A stretch of 64,000 nucleotides of DNA. It comes from Galbibacter sp. BG1. Its GTDB lineage: Bacteria > Bacteroidota > Bacteroidia > Flavobacteriales > Flavobacteriaceae. The stretch covers positions 868,501 to 932,500 of the forward strand of contig NZ_CP058364.1 of NCBI RefSeq assembly GCF_013391805.1, written 5' to 3'. Positions 1 through 7,822 of this stretch are shown here, in pieces. Made by a program: the position numbers and the translations under genes. Position 1 is the stretch's first letter; the number at the start of each line of letters is the position of its first letter. The notes under the pieces are model-generated. The model saw only the letters and a list, made by a program, of their open reading frames with translations. It had not been told where the DNA came from and made no database searches.

Positions 1-864
1 ATCTCCACCTCCTATTCTACCTAATTCCTCGTAAGGGACATCTCCATGTGCAGACCTTAAATAAAATTTGGCAGCCAATACATTCCCCTCCCGGTAAATC
101 TGGTGATAGGTACGAAAATCAACTTCATAAGTTTGATAAGTGTTGTTACTTCCCAAATAACTTCCGAAGAAAAGAGAAGCCACCCGAATATACATTCCCT
201 TCCAGGCATTTACAGTAAGATCCCTACTATCGAAAGCGAGAGACAAACCGCTTGCACTATTAAAATTCTCTGGTCCGTACCGCAGGAAATCAGAATCTTG
301 AGCCATTAATGGATTTACCTCTGTGACCTTGGTTTTATTAACATTAAAATTTAAACCCAGATAGAGATTAGGAATGATACGAAACAAAAAACCCGGTTGA
401 ATAGACCATTGGTTACGATGGTACAGGGAAGTACTATCGCTCTTCTCGATATTTTGATTCTCCTGTATTCCCACGCCAAAATAGTCATCGTCTGCATCAG
501 AATATTTAGCAACCACATTCAGTCGAAAACGATCTTCCCACCAAAATGATTGTAATTTGCCATTCAATCCAATATTTCCACGTGTACTTATAAATGCTGT
601 TAAGGGCATTGAAGAACGCTGGATTAAGGAATCCTGGGGATCGGTTTTAAAGGTATACAATACCCCACCAGCAATTAAAAATCCGTTTTCGGGAGTATAT
701 CCTGGTCCGAGCAAGGGTGTTAAAAAAGGCTCTCCAGCTTCAATTTTTTCTTTTTTTAAGGCTTGCCTTTCTTTAAACCACTTTTTAATGCCCCTTTCCT
801 GTGCCAAGGAAACACTTGTTAGCATTATGGATACTATAATAGATATATAAACTTTTACACACAT
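1..864 (-). CDS. BamA/TamA-family outer membrane protein, C-terminus beyond window
   Basis: The first 288 residues are visible and the reading frame is open to base 1, so the C-terminal part of the barrel lies outside. An N-terminal signal peptide ends near ...SLAQ (about residue 22). A charged linker follows, then a glycine-rich strand region (PLLGPGYTPENGF, IAGGVLYTF) and alternating amphipathic strands. The last visible residues, GRIGGGD, are where Omp85-type barrels place the GGxxxLRGY motif of strand-folding loop 6. I infer a surface-antigen (Omp85 superfamily) barrel without obvious POTRA domains, not BamA itself. The ATG starts 2 bases after the stop of the upstream barrel gene, so the two are probably translationally coupled. 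Confidence 0.75.
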   Translation of the reverse strand, partial: MCVKVYISIIVSIMLTSVSLAQERGIKKWFKERQALKKEKIEAGEPFLTPLLGPGYTPENGFLIAGGVLYTFKTDPQDSLIQRSSMPLTAFISTRGNIGLNGKLQSFWWEDRFRLNVVAKYSDADDDYFGVGIQENQNIEKSDSTSLYHRNQWSIQPGFLFRIIPNLYLGLNFNVNKTKVTEVNPLMAQDSDFLRYGPENFNSASGLSLAFDSRDLTVNAWKGMYIRVASLFFGSYLGSNNTYQTYEVDFRTYHQIYREGNVLAAKFYLRSAHGDVPYEELGRIGGGD

Positions 865-866
865 CG

Positions 867-1907
867 CTACAAACCAAATCGGTAATTAAATGAAAATAGT
901 AGCTGAGTACGGCCTCTCCCAAAACCACCTTCCAAACGATACCAGTAATGATCGCCATGCATGTATTGCACTCCTACCTGCAAAGACCAATCGCCAAGCG
1001 TTTCTTTTTCAAATTCGTACCTAATTTCAGTATCCCCTATATCTTTCCCATCCAACCAATCTTCCATTCGTGCCACCAACTGATCTACCACCAATTGTTG
1101 CGGTCGGGAAAGATCGTCGTACCAATTTTCTGCAGAATCTCCAATTTGCTGCTTTAAGTCATCTAACTTTTCGGGATCCAGCGAGGCAAATCCATCGCTT
1201 ATTTTTAGGGAACCTGCTGATAACCTTTCTATATATTGATTTTGAGCTCCCACGCTAAAACTTATTCTATTATCTGACCCATGAAGATCGAATACTCTCC
1301 CTACCCGGAGGGAAGTTACCATACCAAATACAGGTTCGTCCAATGCTGAAGTATGAGAAGAAGAAAGGTTGAGATTGGCCGCACCAAAATAATTATTCCG
1401 GCCGTAAGCCAAAACCATTCCCCCTCCATAAGTATCTACTGAAGGCGTGGTGGCAATATTTAGATTTATAGGAAAAGTAATATCAATATTAGCATTCCCT
1501 TCAGAATGTGCATAAATGGCATATAGATTTAAAAAAGGAAACAACCAAGCATCGGCACGAACATTAAAAACATTTGCTGTATTTACGACGGGATCGAATT
1601 GTACAAAGTCGAGTTCCTCTAAGTCGGAACCTCCTATACCTACTTTCAACTTAGTGATATTTAAACGTGTTTCTTGCAATACATAGTTAAACATAAACCC
1701 AAATGGCAACGGTAACCTATGGCCCATATTTTTTACTTTCTCCCCATAAATGGGCAATATGTACGGATGATCTATTTTAGAGGTCGTGTCTTTTACAAAT
1801 CCCTTTTCATGCATAGGGGAAACCTGTGTCAAGGACTGCACCGAAAACAGCCAAACTGATAAAATTAAAACATATTTAAGGGGAGAATTGTACAAAAAAC
1901 AAATCAT
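867..1907 (-). CDS. putative outer membrane beta-barrel protein, partner of the downstream Omp85-like gene
   Basis: This 346-residue protein has an N-terminal hydrophobic signal (about residues 10-28, with a possible cleavage after SLTQ). The rest is rich in alternating strands such as LNLYAIYAHSEGNANI and DHYWYRLEGGFGRGRTQLL, ending in an aromatic/hydrophobic terminal strand, FSFNYRFGL, typical of outer-membrane barrels. Residues about 245-290 form a more helical, charged insert (EKLDDLKQQIGDSAENW). I do not recognise a named family with certainty. It is first in a two-gene unit with the Omp85-like gene, separated by only 2 bases. A role in outer-membrane transport or assembly is inferred from that pairing. 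Confidence 0.65.
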   Translation of the reverse strand: MICFLYNSPLKYVLILSVWLFSVQSLTQVSPMHEKGFVKDTTSKIDHPYILPIYGEKVKNMGHRLPLPFGFMFNYVLQETRLNITKLKVGIGGSDLEELDFVQFDPVVNTANVFNVRADAWLFPFLNLYAIYAHSEGNANIDITFPINLNIATTPSVDTYGGGMVLAYGRNNYFGAANLNLSSSHTSALDEPVFGMVTSLRVGRVFDLHGSDNRISFSVGAQNQYIERLSAGSLKISDGFASLDPEKLDDLKQQIGDSAENWYDDLSRPQQLVVDQLVARMEDWLDGKDIGDTEIRYEFEKETLGDWSLQVGVQYMHGDHYWYRLEGGFGRGRTQLLFSFNYRFGL

Positions 1908-2155
1908 ACAGAAAGATTAAAAATCAACGCTTTTTAACCCTAAAGTACGAAAAGTTCTCATTTAGAGCATCATGGCTGTATTTTTATTAAGCTTTAAAAC
2001 CTTAAAAAGAAACCTTTTTAAATAAAAAAAGCCTTCAACAATTTAGCCTGAGCTAAAAAGGAAAGCCTTTCATTGGTATAGCCCTTAACATAGTTAAACA
2101 CTTCTACAAACTTCAGCAGTATTTCTACCACTGAACAACACAACTATTTTTATGA
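1908..2155. other. gene-free intergenic stretch upstream of the barrel gene pair
   Basis: No open reading frame with coding character is visible here. It presumably holds the promoter of the minus-strand barrel gene pair, though I see no box of full consensus. It contains a small perfect hairpin (TTAAAAAG / CTTTTTAA, 2002-2021) overlapping one copy of a 20-bp direct repeat that recurs at 2317. Confidence 0.6.
2010..2029. repeat. 20-bp direct repeat, copy 1 (left of tRNA-Asp)
   Basis: AAACCTTTTTAAATAAAAAA is found exactly here and again at 2317-2336. The bases on both sides differ between the copies, so the match is exactly 20 bp. The two copies bracket the tRNA-Asp gene and its terminator. 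Confidence 0.8.
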
Positions 2156-2191
2156 CAAAAAAGCTCCAATTCTCATTGAAGCTTTTTTTGC
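2156..2191 (-). terminator. rho-independent terminator of tRNA-Asp
   Basis: On the minus strand, directly after the tRNA 3' end, arms of the type AAAAAAGCTTC / GGAGCTTTTTT enclose an AATGAGAATT loop and run into a T tract. This fits an intrinsic terminator ending the tRNA transcript. Confidence 0.7.
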
Positions 2192-2197
2192 TTTTCG

Positions 2198-2271
2198 CGG
2201 TCTGGACGGGATTCGAACCCGCGACCCCATGCGTGACAGGCATGTATTCTAACCAGCTGAACTACCAGACC
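2198..2271 (-). tRNA. tRNA-Asp (GTC)
   Basis: The minus strand folds as a 74-nt cloverleaf. The acceptor stem is GGTCTGG / CCAGACC with discriminator G, the T arm contains GGTTCGAATCC, and the anticodon stem ATGCC / GCATG carries anticodon GTC (Asp). The CCA end is not encoded, as usual in Bacteroidota. It stands alone, with its own terminator downstream and no other tRNA in the window. Confidence 0.95.
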
Positions 2272-2316
2272 TTTCGTTATTGCGAGTGCAAATATACACC
2301 CAATTCTCAATTAGGC

Positions 2317-2336
2317 AAACCTTTTTAAATAAAAAA
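2317..2336. repeat. 20-bp direct repeat, copy 2 (right of tRNA-Asp)
   Basis: Second exact copy of the AT-rich 20-mer found at 2010-2029, lying between the tRNA-Asp 5' side and the 3' end of the DUF58 gene. Confidence 0.8.
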
Positions 2337-2356
2337 TTTAATTTTTTTTACCTCTG

Positions 2357-3289
2357 TTAAATAAACTTTTGACGTTCAATTAGATAAGTTTCTAAAATTT
2401 GATTGAAATTTTTTCTCACGTCCACTTCCACATATTTAATTCGGTATTTAGCACACCTCAACTTTAATTCTTGCTGGAAATCTTGCATCGAATTTTCGTA
2501 AACATCCTTAACATTTTCGGCAAATAAATCTATGGAAATACCCGTTTCTACATCCAAAAACTTTTTTGGAGTATTGTCAAAATTAAAAGCAAACTCTTTT
2601 TCCTTATCCATTACATGAAATAGCACCACTTCATGCTTGTTATATTTTAAATGTTGAAGGGCCTGAAATAATTCCTCTTGATCTGTCTCCGTTTGGAACA
2701 TGTCGGTGAACAAAAAAATAAGGCTGCGCCTATGAATTTTATTGGCTATTTGATGAAGGTATGTGTACGTTTTGGTCTTTTTATTTTCCTTTTTCTTTCT
2801 GGCTACCAAACCTTCCAAGGTATTCAACAACAAATACCGATGTCGATCGCTTCCCTTTTCTGGGGCATAAAACTCGTACGCATCAGAATAGACACTTAAA
2901 CCCACGGCATCACGCTGCTTTTTAAGCATTTTCATAAGCACAGCGGTTGCCAAAACCGAAAATCCGAGCTTATTTAAATTCCCTACCGATTGTTGCTTCA
3001 AAGAAGGATAGTGCATGGAAGTAGAGTTGTCTATAATAATATGACATCTCAAATTGGTTTCTTCATCATATTTTTTAGTGTACAGTTTATCTGTTTTTCC
3101 AAATAATTTCCAATCGATATGTCTGGTGCTTTCTCCTTGATTATATATTTTGTGTTCAGCAAATTCCGAGGAAAAACCGTGAAACGGACTCTTATGCATC
3201 CCGCTAATAAACCCTTCAACTACTTGACTGGCCAAAAGATCTAAATTTCCCGAAAGCTGTACATTATTTAATTCTGACTGTAATTTCAT
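2357..3289 (-). CDS. DUF58 domain-containing protein
   Basis: This 310-residue soluble protein carries the hallmark DUF58 segment early on (GESTRHIDWKLFGKTDKLYTK, about residues 52-72). A von Willebrand A-like fold follows, with a MIDAS-type DNSTSM at about residues 88-93. The family is usually found with MoxR ATPases and Bat proteins as a possible chaperone or adaptor. Here it stands alone, with no MoxR or BatA neighbour, and is transcribed away from ftsX. The ATG at 3287-3289 gives the usual family length. The cellular role is unknown. Confidence 0.85.
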   Translation of the reverse strand: MKLQSELNNVQLSGNLDLLASQVVEGFISGMHKSPFHGFSSEFAEHKIYNQGESTRHIDWKLFGKTDKLYTKKYDEETNLRCHIIIDNSTSMHYPSLKQQSVGNLNKLGFSVLATAVLMKMLKKQRDAVGLSVYSDAYEFYAPEKGSDRHRYLLLNTLEGLVARKKKENKKTKTYTYLHQIANKIHRRSLIFLFTDMFQTETDQEELFQALQHLKYNKHEVVLFHVMDKEKEFAFNFDNTPKKFLDVETGISIDLFAENVKDVYENSMQDFQQELKLRCAKYRIKYVEVDVRKNFNQILETYLIERQKFI

Positions 3290-3356
3290 GCCTCATTTTT
3301 CAATTTACAACTCCATATAAAAAATGCTGTGGTTATTTTATATATAAATTAGCATG

Positions 3357-3388
3357 TTGGACGTTATAAATTATAGTGATTAAATTTA
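3357..3388 (+). promoter_or_regulatory. candidate Bacteroidota-type promoter of the ftsX operon
   Basis: TTG at 3357-3359 and TAAATTTA at 3381-3388 (one mismatch to TAnnTTTG) are separated by 21 bases and lie about 35 bases before the ftsX ATG. The region between the divergent DUF58 and ftsX genes must hold this start. The match is reasonable but not perfect. Confidence 0.35.
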
Positions 3389-3424
3389 CTTTATTACTTT
3401 TACACATCCAATTATATTTACAGT

Positions 3425-4300
3425 ATGAGCAAATCTTTTGAGCGCTACCAGAAACGCAAACTTATATCTTCTTACTTTTCTGTTATACTAAGTATTGCTT
3501 TGGTTTTGTTTCTACTTGGGGTGTTGGGGCTTTTGGTTATAAATACTAAAAAGCTGGCCAATCACTTTAAGGAACAGGTGGCTATTACTGTATTTTTAAA
3601 GGATAATGCCAAAGAGGTAGAAATCAATCAGCTGCAAAAAAGCTTGGCAATGACAGATTATACCAAAACCGCCACGTTCGTTTCTAAAGAAGAAGCCGCT
3701 GAAGAGCATAGTAAAGAAATAGGTGAAAACTTTTTAGATTTCTTAGGTTACAACCCTTTGCAGAACTCCATAGACGTTCACCTGAAAGCCGATTATGTGG
3801 CTAATGATAGCATTAAAAAAATTGCAGACGATTTAGCAAAAAAAGATTACGTGGCCGATATTGCTTACGATCAGCCTTTAATTACTTTGCTAAACGAGAA
3901 CGTAAAACGAATGAGTTTTTGGATCCTGGTAGCAAGCGGTGTATTTACACTCATTGCGGTATTACTTATAAACAGTTCGATTAGACTTTCGGTGTATTCC
4001 AAGCGTTTTATAATAAAAACCATGCAAATGGTAGGTGCTACCAAAAGGTTTATTAGAAAACCTTTTATTTGGAACAGTATTAAACTGGGTATGATTGGTG
4101 CTTTGGTAGCAATAATTGCTATGGCAGGAGTATTATATTATGCAAATATCAAAATGCCACAACTACAGTTGTTGTCCGATCCTTTGTCGTTGGCTTCTTT
4201 ATTTATTGGTATCTTTGTCATTGGAATTATTATAACCTGGATAAGCACCTACGTGGCTACACAAAGGTTTTTAAATTTAAGAACAGACGATCTCTATTAA
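3425..4300 (+). CDS. ftsX: cell division protein FtsX (ABC transporter permease-like)
   Basis: This 291-residue protein has the FtsX layout. A short cytoplasmic N-terminus (FERYQKRKLISSYFS) and TM1 (about 15-38) come first, then a periplasmic domain (about 40-160, VFLKDNAKEVEINQLQ...). Three further membrane segments lie in the C-terminal half (about 163-185, 213-233 and 253-280). FtsX works with the ATPase FtsE to regulate peptidoglycan hydrolases at the septum. No ftsE is adjacent. It heads an operon with DUF3098, uppP and truB, an order I know from other Flavobacteriaceae. Confidence 0.9.
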   Translation: MSKSFERYQKRKLISSYFSVILSIALVLFLLGVLGLLVINTKKLANHFKEQVAITVFLKDNAKEVEINQLQKSLAMTDYTKTATFVSKEEAAEEHSKEIGENFLDFLGYNPLQNSIDVHLKADYVANDSIKKIADDLAKKDYVADIAYDQPLITLLNENVKRMSFWILVASGVFTLIAVLLINSSIRLSVYSKRFIIKTMQMVGATKRFIRKPFIWNSIKLGMIGALVAIIAMAGVLYYANIKMPQLQLLSDPLSLASLFIGIFVIGIIITWISTYVATQRFLNLRTDDLY

Positions 4301-4311
4301 AAATATAAAAA

Positions 4312-4575
4312 GTGAAAAATAAAAATCAGCAAACTCATACTTCCAAAGAATTTATCTTTCAAAAAAAGAATTACCTATTCATGTTTATTGGCTTAGCTTT
4401 TATAGTTTTAGGCTTTATTTTAATGAGTGGCGGTGGTAGCGACGACCCCAATGTATTTAATCCAGATATCTTTAACTTTAGAAGAATTAGGTTGGCGCCT
4501 ACATTGGTTTTAATTGGGTTTGGTATTGAAGTTTATGCCATTATGTTGAATCCGAATAAAAAGAAAGAAAATTAA
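4312..4575 (+). CDS. DUF3098 domain-containing small membrane protein
   Basis: This 87-residue protein has two predicted membrane helices (about residues 22-40 and 64-80) linked by an N/P/D/F-rich loop (GGGSDDPNVFNPDIFNFRRI). That pattern is typical of DUF3098. A GTG at 4312 is the first start after the ftsX stop, 11 bases downstream, and no ATG precedes the first helix. It lies between ftsX and uppP, so a link to envelope biogenesis is inferred. The function is unknown. Confidence 0.8.
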   Translation: MKNKNQQTHTSKEFIFQKKNYLFMFIGLAFIVLGFILMSGGGSDDPNVFNPDIFNFRRIRLAPTLVLIGFGIEVYAIMLNPNKKKEN

Positions 4576-4605
4576 TTTCACTTTAAATTCCATCAACACG
4601 CGAGC

Positions 4606-5400
4606 ATGGATGTAATAGACGCAATTATCCTTGGAATTATTCAAGGGCTCACCGAATTTCTTCCGGTTTCTTCCAGCGGTCATTTAGAACTAGGCAAAGC
4701 TATTTTAGGCGACCACTCCTTACCCCAAGAAAGCCTGCTTTTTACCGTAGTGCTACATTTTGCTACTGCTTTAAGCACCATAGTGGTTTTCAGAAAAGAT
4801 ATATGGGACTTGTTTAAAGGGATTCTTCAATTTTCGTGGAACGACGAACTCAAATTCTCCTTGAAAATTTTAATTTCTATGATTCCAGCGGCATTAATAG
4901 GCTTTTTCTTTGAAGAACAACTGGAATTATTGTTTAATGGCAATGTGCTATTGGTTGGTTTTATGCTTATTGTAACAGCACTTTTACTCTATTTAGCCGA
5001 TAAGGCAAAACATACTGGGAAACCTGTTTCTTATACCAATTCATTTGTTATTGGCGTATCTCAAGCCATTGCTATGCTTCCCGGAATTTCGCGGTCTGGT
5101 GCCACCATCTCGACTTCAGTTTTACTGGGAAACGACAAAAGTAAAGCGGCCCGATTTTCTTTTCTAATGGTAGTGCCTTTAATCTTTGGAAAAATAGCAA
5201 AAGATCTTTTAAGCGGAAACCTCTCTGTGGAAGCACAGAATACAGGAATCCTGGCCATAGGTTTTTTGGCAGCTTTTATTTCTGGGATCTTGGCATGTAC
5301 TTGGATGATTAAATTGGTAAAAAACAGCAAGCTCGTTTATTTTGCAGTGTATTGCTTTATAGTTGGGCTTATAGCCATAGGCCTAGGATATTATTACTAA
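4606..5400 (+). CDS. uppP: undecaprenyl-diphosphatase UppP (BacA)
   Basis: This 264-residue polytopic membrane protein carries both signatures of the BacA family. The first is QGLTEFLPVSSSGH near the N-terminus with its catalytic Glu, and the second is PGISRSGATIS at about residues 159-169 with the catalytic Arg and Ser. It dephosphorylates undecaprenyl pyrophosphate to recycle the lipid carrier for peptidoglycan and surface polysaccharide. Length and hydrophobic profile are normal for the family. It is the third gene of the ftsX operon, and truB starts 8 bases after its stop. Confidence 0.95.
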   Translation: MDVIDAIILGIIQGLTEFLPVSSSGHLELGKAILGDHSLPQESLLFTVVLHFATALSTIVVFRKDIWDLFKGILQFSWNDELKFSLKILISMIPAALIGFFFEEQLELLFNGNVLLVGFMLIVTALLLYLADKAKHTGKPVSYTNSFVIGVSQAIAMLPGISRSGATISTSVLLGNDKSKAARFSFLMVVPLIFGKIAKDLLSGNLSVEAQNTGILAIGFLAAFISGILACTWMIKLVKNSKLVYFAVYCFIVGLIAIGLGYYY

Positions 5401-5407
5401 AAAATGG

Positions 5408-6109
5408 ATGATGTACACGGAAGAAAATATTAAAAGCGGACAAATTTTATTGATCGATAAACCTTTAAAATGGTCTTCCTTTCAAGCGGTTAACAAACTC
5501 AAATGGGCCATTAGGAAACAATTCAACCTAAAGAAAATAAAAGTAGGCCATGCAGGAACTTTAGACCCCTTGGCCACCGGCCTTTTAATAATTTGTACGG
5601 GAAAATTCACTAAAAAAATTCCAGAACTACAAGGTCAAATTAAAGAATATACCGGTACCATTACTTTGGGAGCCACACGGCCTTCTTATGATATGGAAAC
5701 CGAAATCGATCAAACTTTTTCCGTTGACCATATTTCTAAAGAAAAAATACAATCGGCCACAAAGCAATTTATTGGAGAGATCGACCAATTACCTCCGGTG
5801 TTTTCTGCTTTGAAAAAAGACGGAAAACGTTTGTATGAATATGCAAGGGAAGGCAAGGACGTTACTATTAATTCGAGGAGAATTACCATTGATACTTTTG
5901 AAATTACAGACATAAATATGCCTGAAGTTTCCTTTCGGGTAGTTTGTAGCAAAGGAACTTACATACGCTCGCTAGCCCACGATTTTGGGAGGGAATTAGA
6001 TTCTGGCGCGTATTTATCCAGTTTACGAAGAACCAAAATAGGCGATTTTAACGTAGATAATGCTGTAACACCAGATGCCTTTACTGAAATGCTGCTGTCT
6101 TCAAATTAA
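5408..6109 (+). CDS. truB: tRNA pseudouridine(55) synthase TruB
   Basis: The 233-residue protein has the TruB motif I (GHAGTLDPLATG, catalytic Asp53), the KxxKxGH lead-in (KKIKVGHAGT) and the conserved CSKGTYIRSLAHD block near residue 185. It makes pseudouridine 55 in the T loop of elongator tRNAs. It is shorter than the E. coli enzyme because the C-terminal PUA extension is missing. Two adjacent ATGs (5408 and 5411) make the exact start ambiguous by one codon. It is the last gene of the ftsX-uppP operon. Confidence 0.95.
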   Translation: MMYTEENIKSGQILLIDKPLKWSSFQAVNKLKWAIRKQFNLKKIKVGHAGTLDPLATGLLIICTGKFTKKIPELQGQIKEYTGTITLGATRPSYDMETEIDQTFSVDHISKEKIQSATKQFIGEIDQLPPVFSALKKDGKRLYEYAREGKDVTINSRRITIDTFEITDINMPEVSFRVVCSKGTYIRSLAHDFGRELDSGAYLSSLRRTKIGDFNVDNAVTPDAFTEMLLSSN

Positions 6110-6238
6110 AGTGTGCTGAGATAGTTGAAGAGGTATTTAAATGAAAAAACTGAATGCATGTTGCTTTAAAGCGTAGAAAAACCTACTCCACCAAGTGGGA
6201 TTAATTTTCTATCTTTAGCTTCCAAGTCGTTTTAATAA

Positions 6239-7081
6239 ATGAACCTAAAAGAGCTTACAAATCGGTTTAATAAAACCAGCGATAAAGTCGTTGGCGGTTT
6301 TGCAGATAGCTACCACAGGTACATTTCTTTACTATTTCAAAAAGCCAGTAAGAAACTCGATACTTTCAGCAACCAACAATTGGCCCTAGTCATATCCACC
6401 TGTCTAATGGGTATTTTTTTGTTGACTCTGGTAAATATTCAATTGGCAGACAAGCAGGAAGAAGAGTTTCTATATGAATTGAGTTTTGATGAAGAATTAT
6501 TAGAGGAAGAAATTCCTTCAGAAGAAGAAATGGAGATAACCGAGCTCGAAAGTCACAAAGCTTATAATGAAGCGGAAAAAAGCGAATTTGCTGATGAAAT
6601 CGACGATTTTAAGACTTTGGAAGAATTAGAACAGGAAGCTCAAGAAGCTGCCAGTGAAAACCCAGACAACTCTCAGGATTTTAATAACGACCTTTCGTTA
6701 AACGATGGCTACTCCAACGAATATGCCGAAAAACTAAAAGAACAACGAAGAAAAATAGAAGCATTAAAAAGAAAAGGAAAAGCCCCTAAAGTAAATATAA
6801 AAAGAAGGACTACCATTACTTATTCTTTGGTAGACCGCAGCCATTACGATCTCCCAAATCCTGTTTACACCTGCGAGAGTTATGGGAAAGTGGTTATTAA
6901 TATTAAAGTGGATGCGGCTGGAAATGTTGTTGATGCTGAATTCAATAAAAATAGCTCTACAACCTCTAATGGATGTTTGGTTGAAAATGCCACCCAATAC
7001 GCCTTACAAGCAAAATTCACCCCAAAGAACGGCGCCGAAGAGCAACCTGGAACTATTACCTATTTATTCCAAGGAGAGTAA
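6239..7081 (+). CDS. TonB C-terminal-like energy transducer protein
   Basis: This 280-residue protein has a cytoplasmic N-terminus, one membrane helix (about 48-68) and a very acidic Glu-rich coil (about 75-165, LEEEIPSEEEMEITELES). A Lys/Arg-rich stretch follows (about 167-190), then a TonB-type C-terminal fold (GKVVINIKVDAAGNVVDAEF ... ALQAKFTP). TonB proteins couple the inner-membrane proton gradient to outer-membrane receptors. The usual Pro-rich spacer is replaced by the acidic coil, and no exbB/exbD is nearby, so it may be a structural TonB-like protein. Its last 18 bases overlap the 3' end of the convergent thioredoxin-like gene. Confidence 0.75.
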   Translation: MNLKELTNRFNKTSDKVVGGFADSYHRYISLLFQKASKKLDTFSNQQLALVISTCLMGIFLLTLVNIQLADKQEEEFLYELSFDEELLEEEIPSEEEMEITELESHKAYNEAEKSEFADEIDDFKTLEELEQEAQEAASENPDNSQDFNNDLSLNDGYSNEYAEKLKEQRRKIEALKRKGKAPKVNIKRRTTITYSLVDRSHYDLPNPVYTCESYGKVVINIKVDAAGNVVDAEFNKNSSTTSNGCLVENATQYALQAKFTPKNGAEEQPGTITYLFQGE

Positions 7082-7675
7082 TTCCAACAAATCTTCCACT
7101 GTATTTTGTCCTTTATCCTTGTTATACCAAAGTTGTAGATCTTCCTTAAAATCTGCCGATAGCATTCCAAACTTTTCTTTTTGTTCCTTTACCATTTTAG
7201 TAGCTATTGATGGCCTGGGACCCCAACAATCTATTACCTCACTTACACTCGGGTCTACCATAATTAACTTGGGAATAGATCTACTGCCACGTGTTAAAAA
7301 GCGATTCATTAAGGCTTCATTCTCATCACGCAGCACTACTTTTAATTCGATTCTATTAGAAGCTTCGGCAAACTTTTGGATTACAGGAAGGGTTTGTGCC
7401 GCATCTCCACACCAACTTTCGGTTAAAACTACCCATATTATATTACGGTCTAATTTCGACAACCTATTCAAAACAGCTTCAGATAATTTTATGGTTTTGT
7501 CCAATCGCTTCATTCGCCTCTCGTTTAACATACTGTAATTGGATAGTGCTTCTGTTTGCTCGTTTCCCGTTGATTTTCCGTCTAAAACCAATCGTGCCAC
7601 CAAGTTTCTGTATTCGCTATAAGAATATCCGCCTTCAATTGCTTGCTTTATAAGTTGTCTCACTATTTCTTCCAT
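7064..7675 (-). CDS. thioredoxin-family protein with a single active-site cysteine
   Basis: This is a 203-residue soluble protein. A helical N-terminal region (about 1-75) precedes a thioredoxin-like fold with VLTESWCGDAAQTLP at the active-site position (about residues 83-97) and a cis-Pro segment (SRSIPKLIMVD). The second cysteine of the CxxC motif is Ala (C-G-D-A), so it cannot work as a standard dithiol oxidoreductase. A binding role or monothiol chemistry is more likely. No signal peptide is seen. Its 3' end overlaps the tonB-like gene by 18 bases tail to tail. Confidence 0.8.
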   Translation of the reverse strand: MEEIVRQLIKQAIEGGYSYSEYRNLVARLVLDGKSTGNEQTEALSNYSMLNERRMKRLDKTIKLSEAVLNRLSKLDRNIIWVVLTESWCGDAAQTLPVIQKFAEASNRIELKVVLRDENEALMNRFLTRGSRSIPKLIMVDPSVSEVIDCWGPRPSIATKMVKEQKEKFGMLSADFKEDLQLWYNKDKGQNTVEDLLELLSLE

Positions 7676-7822
7676 AAATAATCACATCATTTATGGTAAG
7701 GCTTAATTTCCGAAGAAATGTAAAGTAACCTTACCCATATTTTTCATTATCTTAGACACAAAACTAACTAAAACTTACAGTTTAAAACGCGGTGTGTTTT
7801 AACACGCTAAAAAACATTAAAA

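Noticed and set aside
2010-2336. attL/attR of an integrated element at tRNA-Asp
   Set aside because: The repeats do not overlap the tRNA 3' end and no integrase or cargo lies between them, so only the bare repeat is reported.
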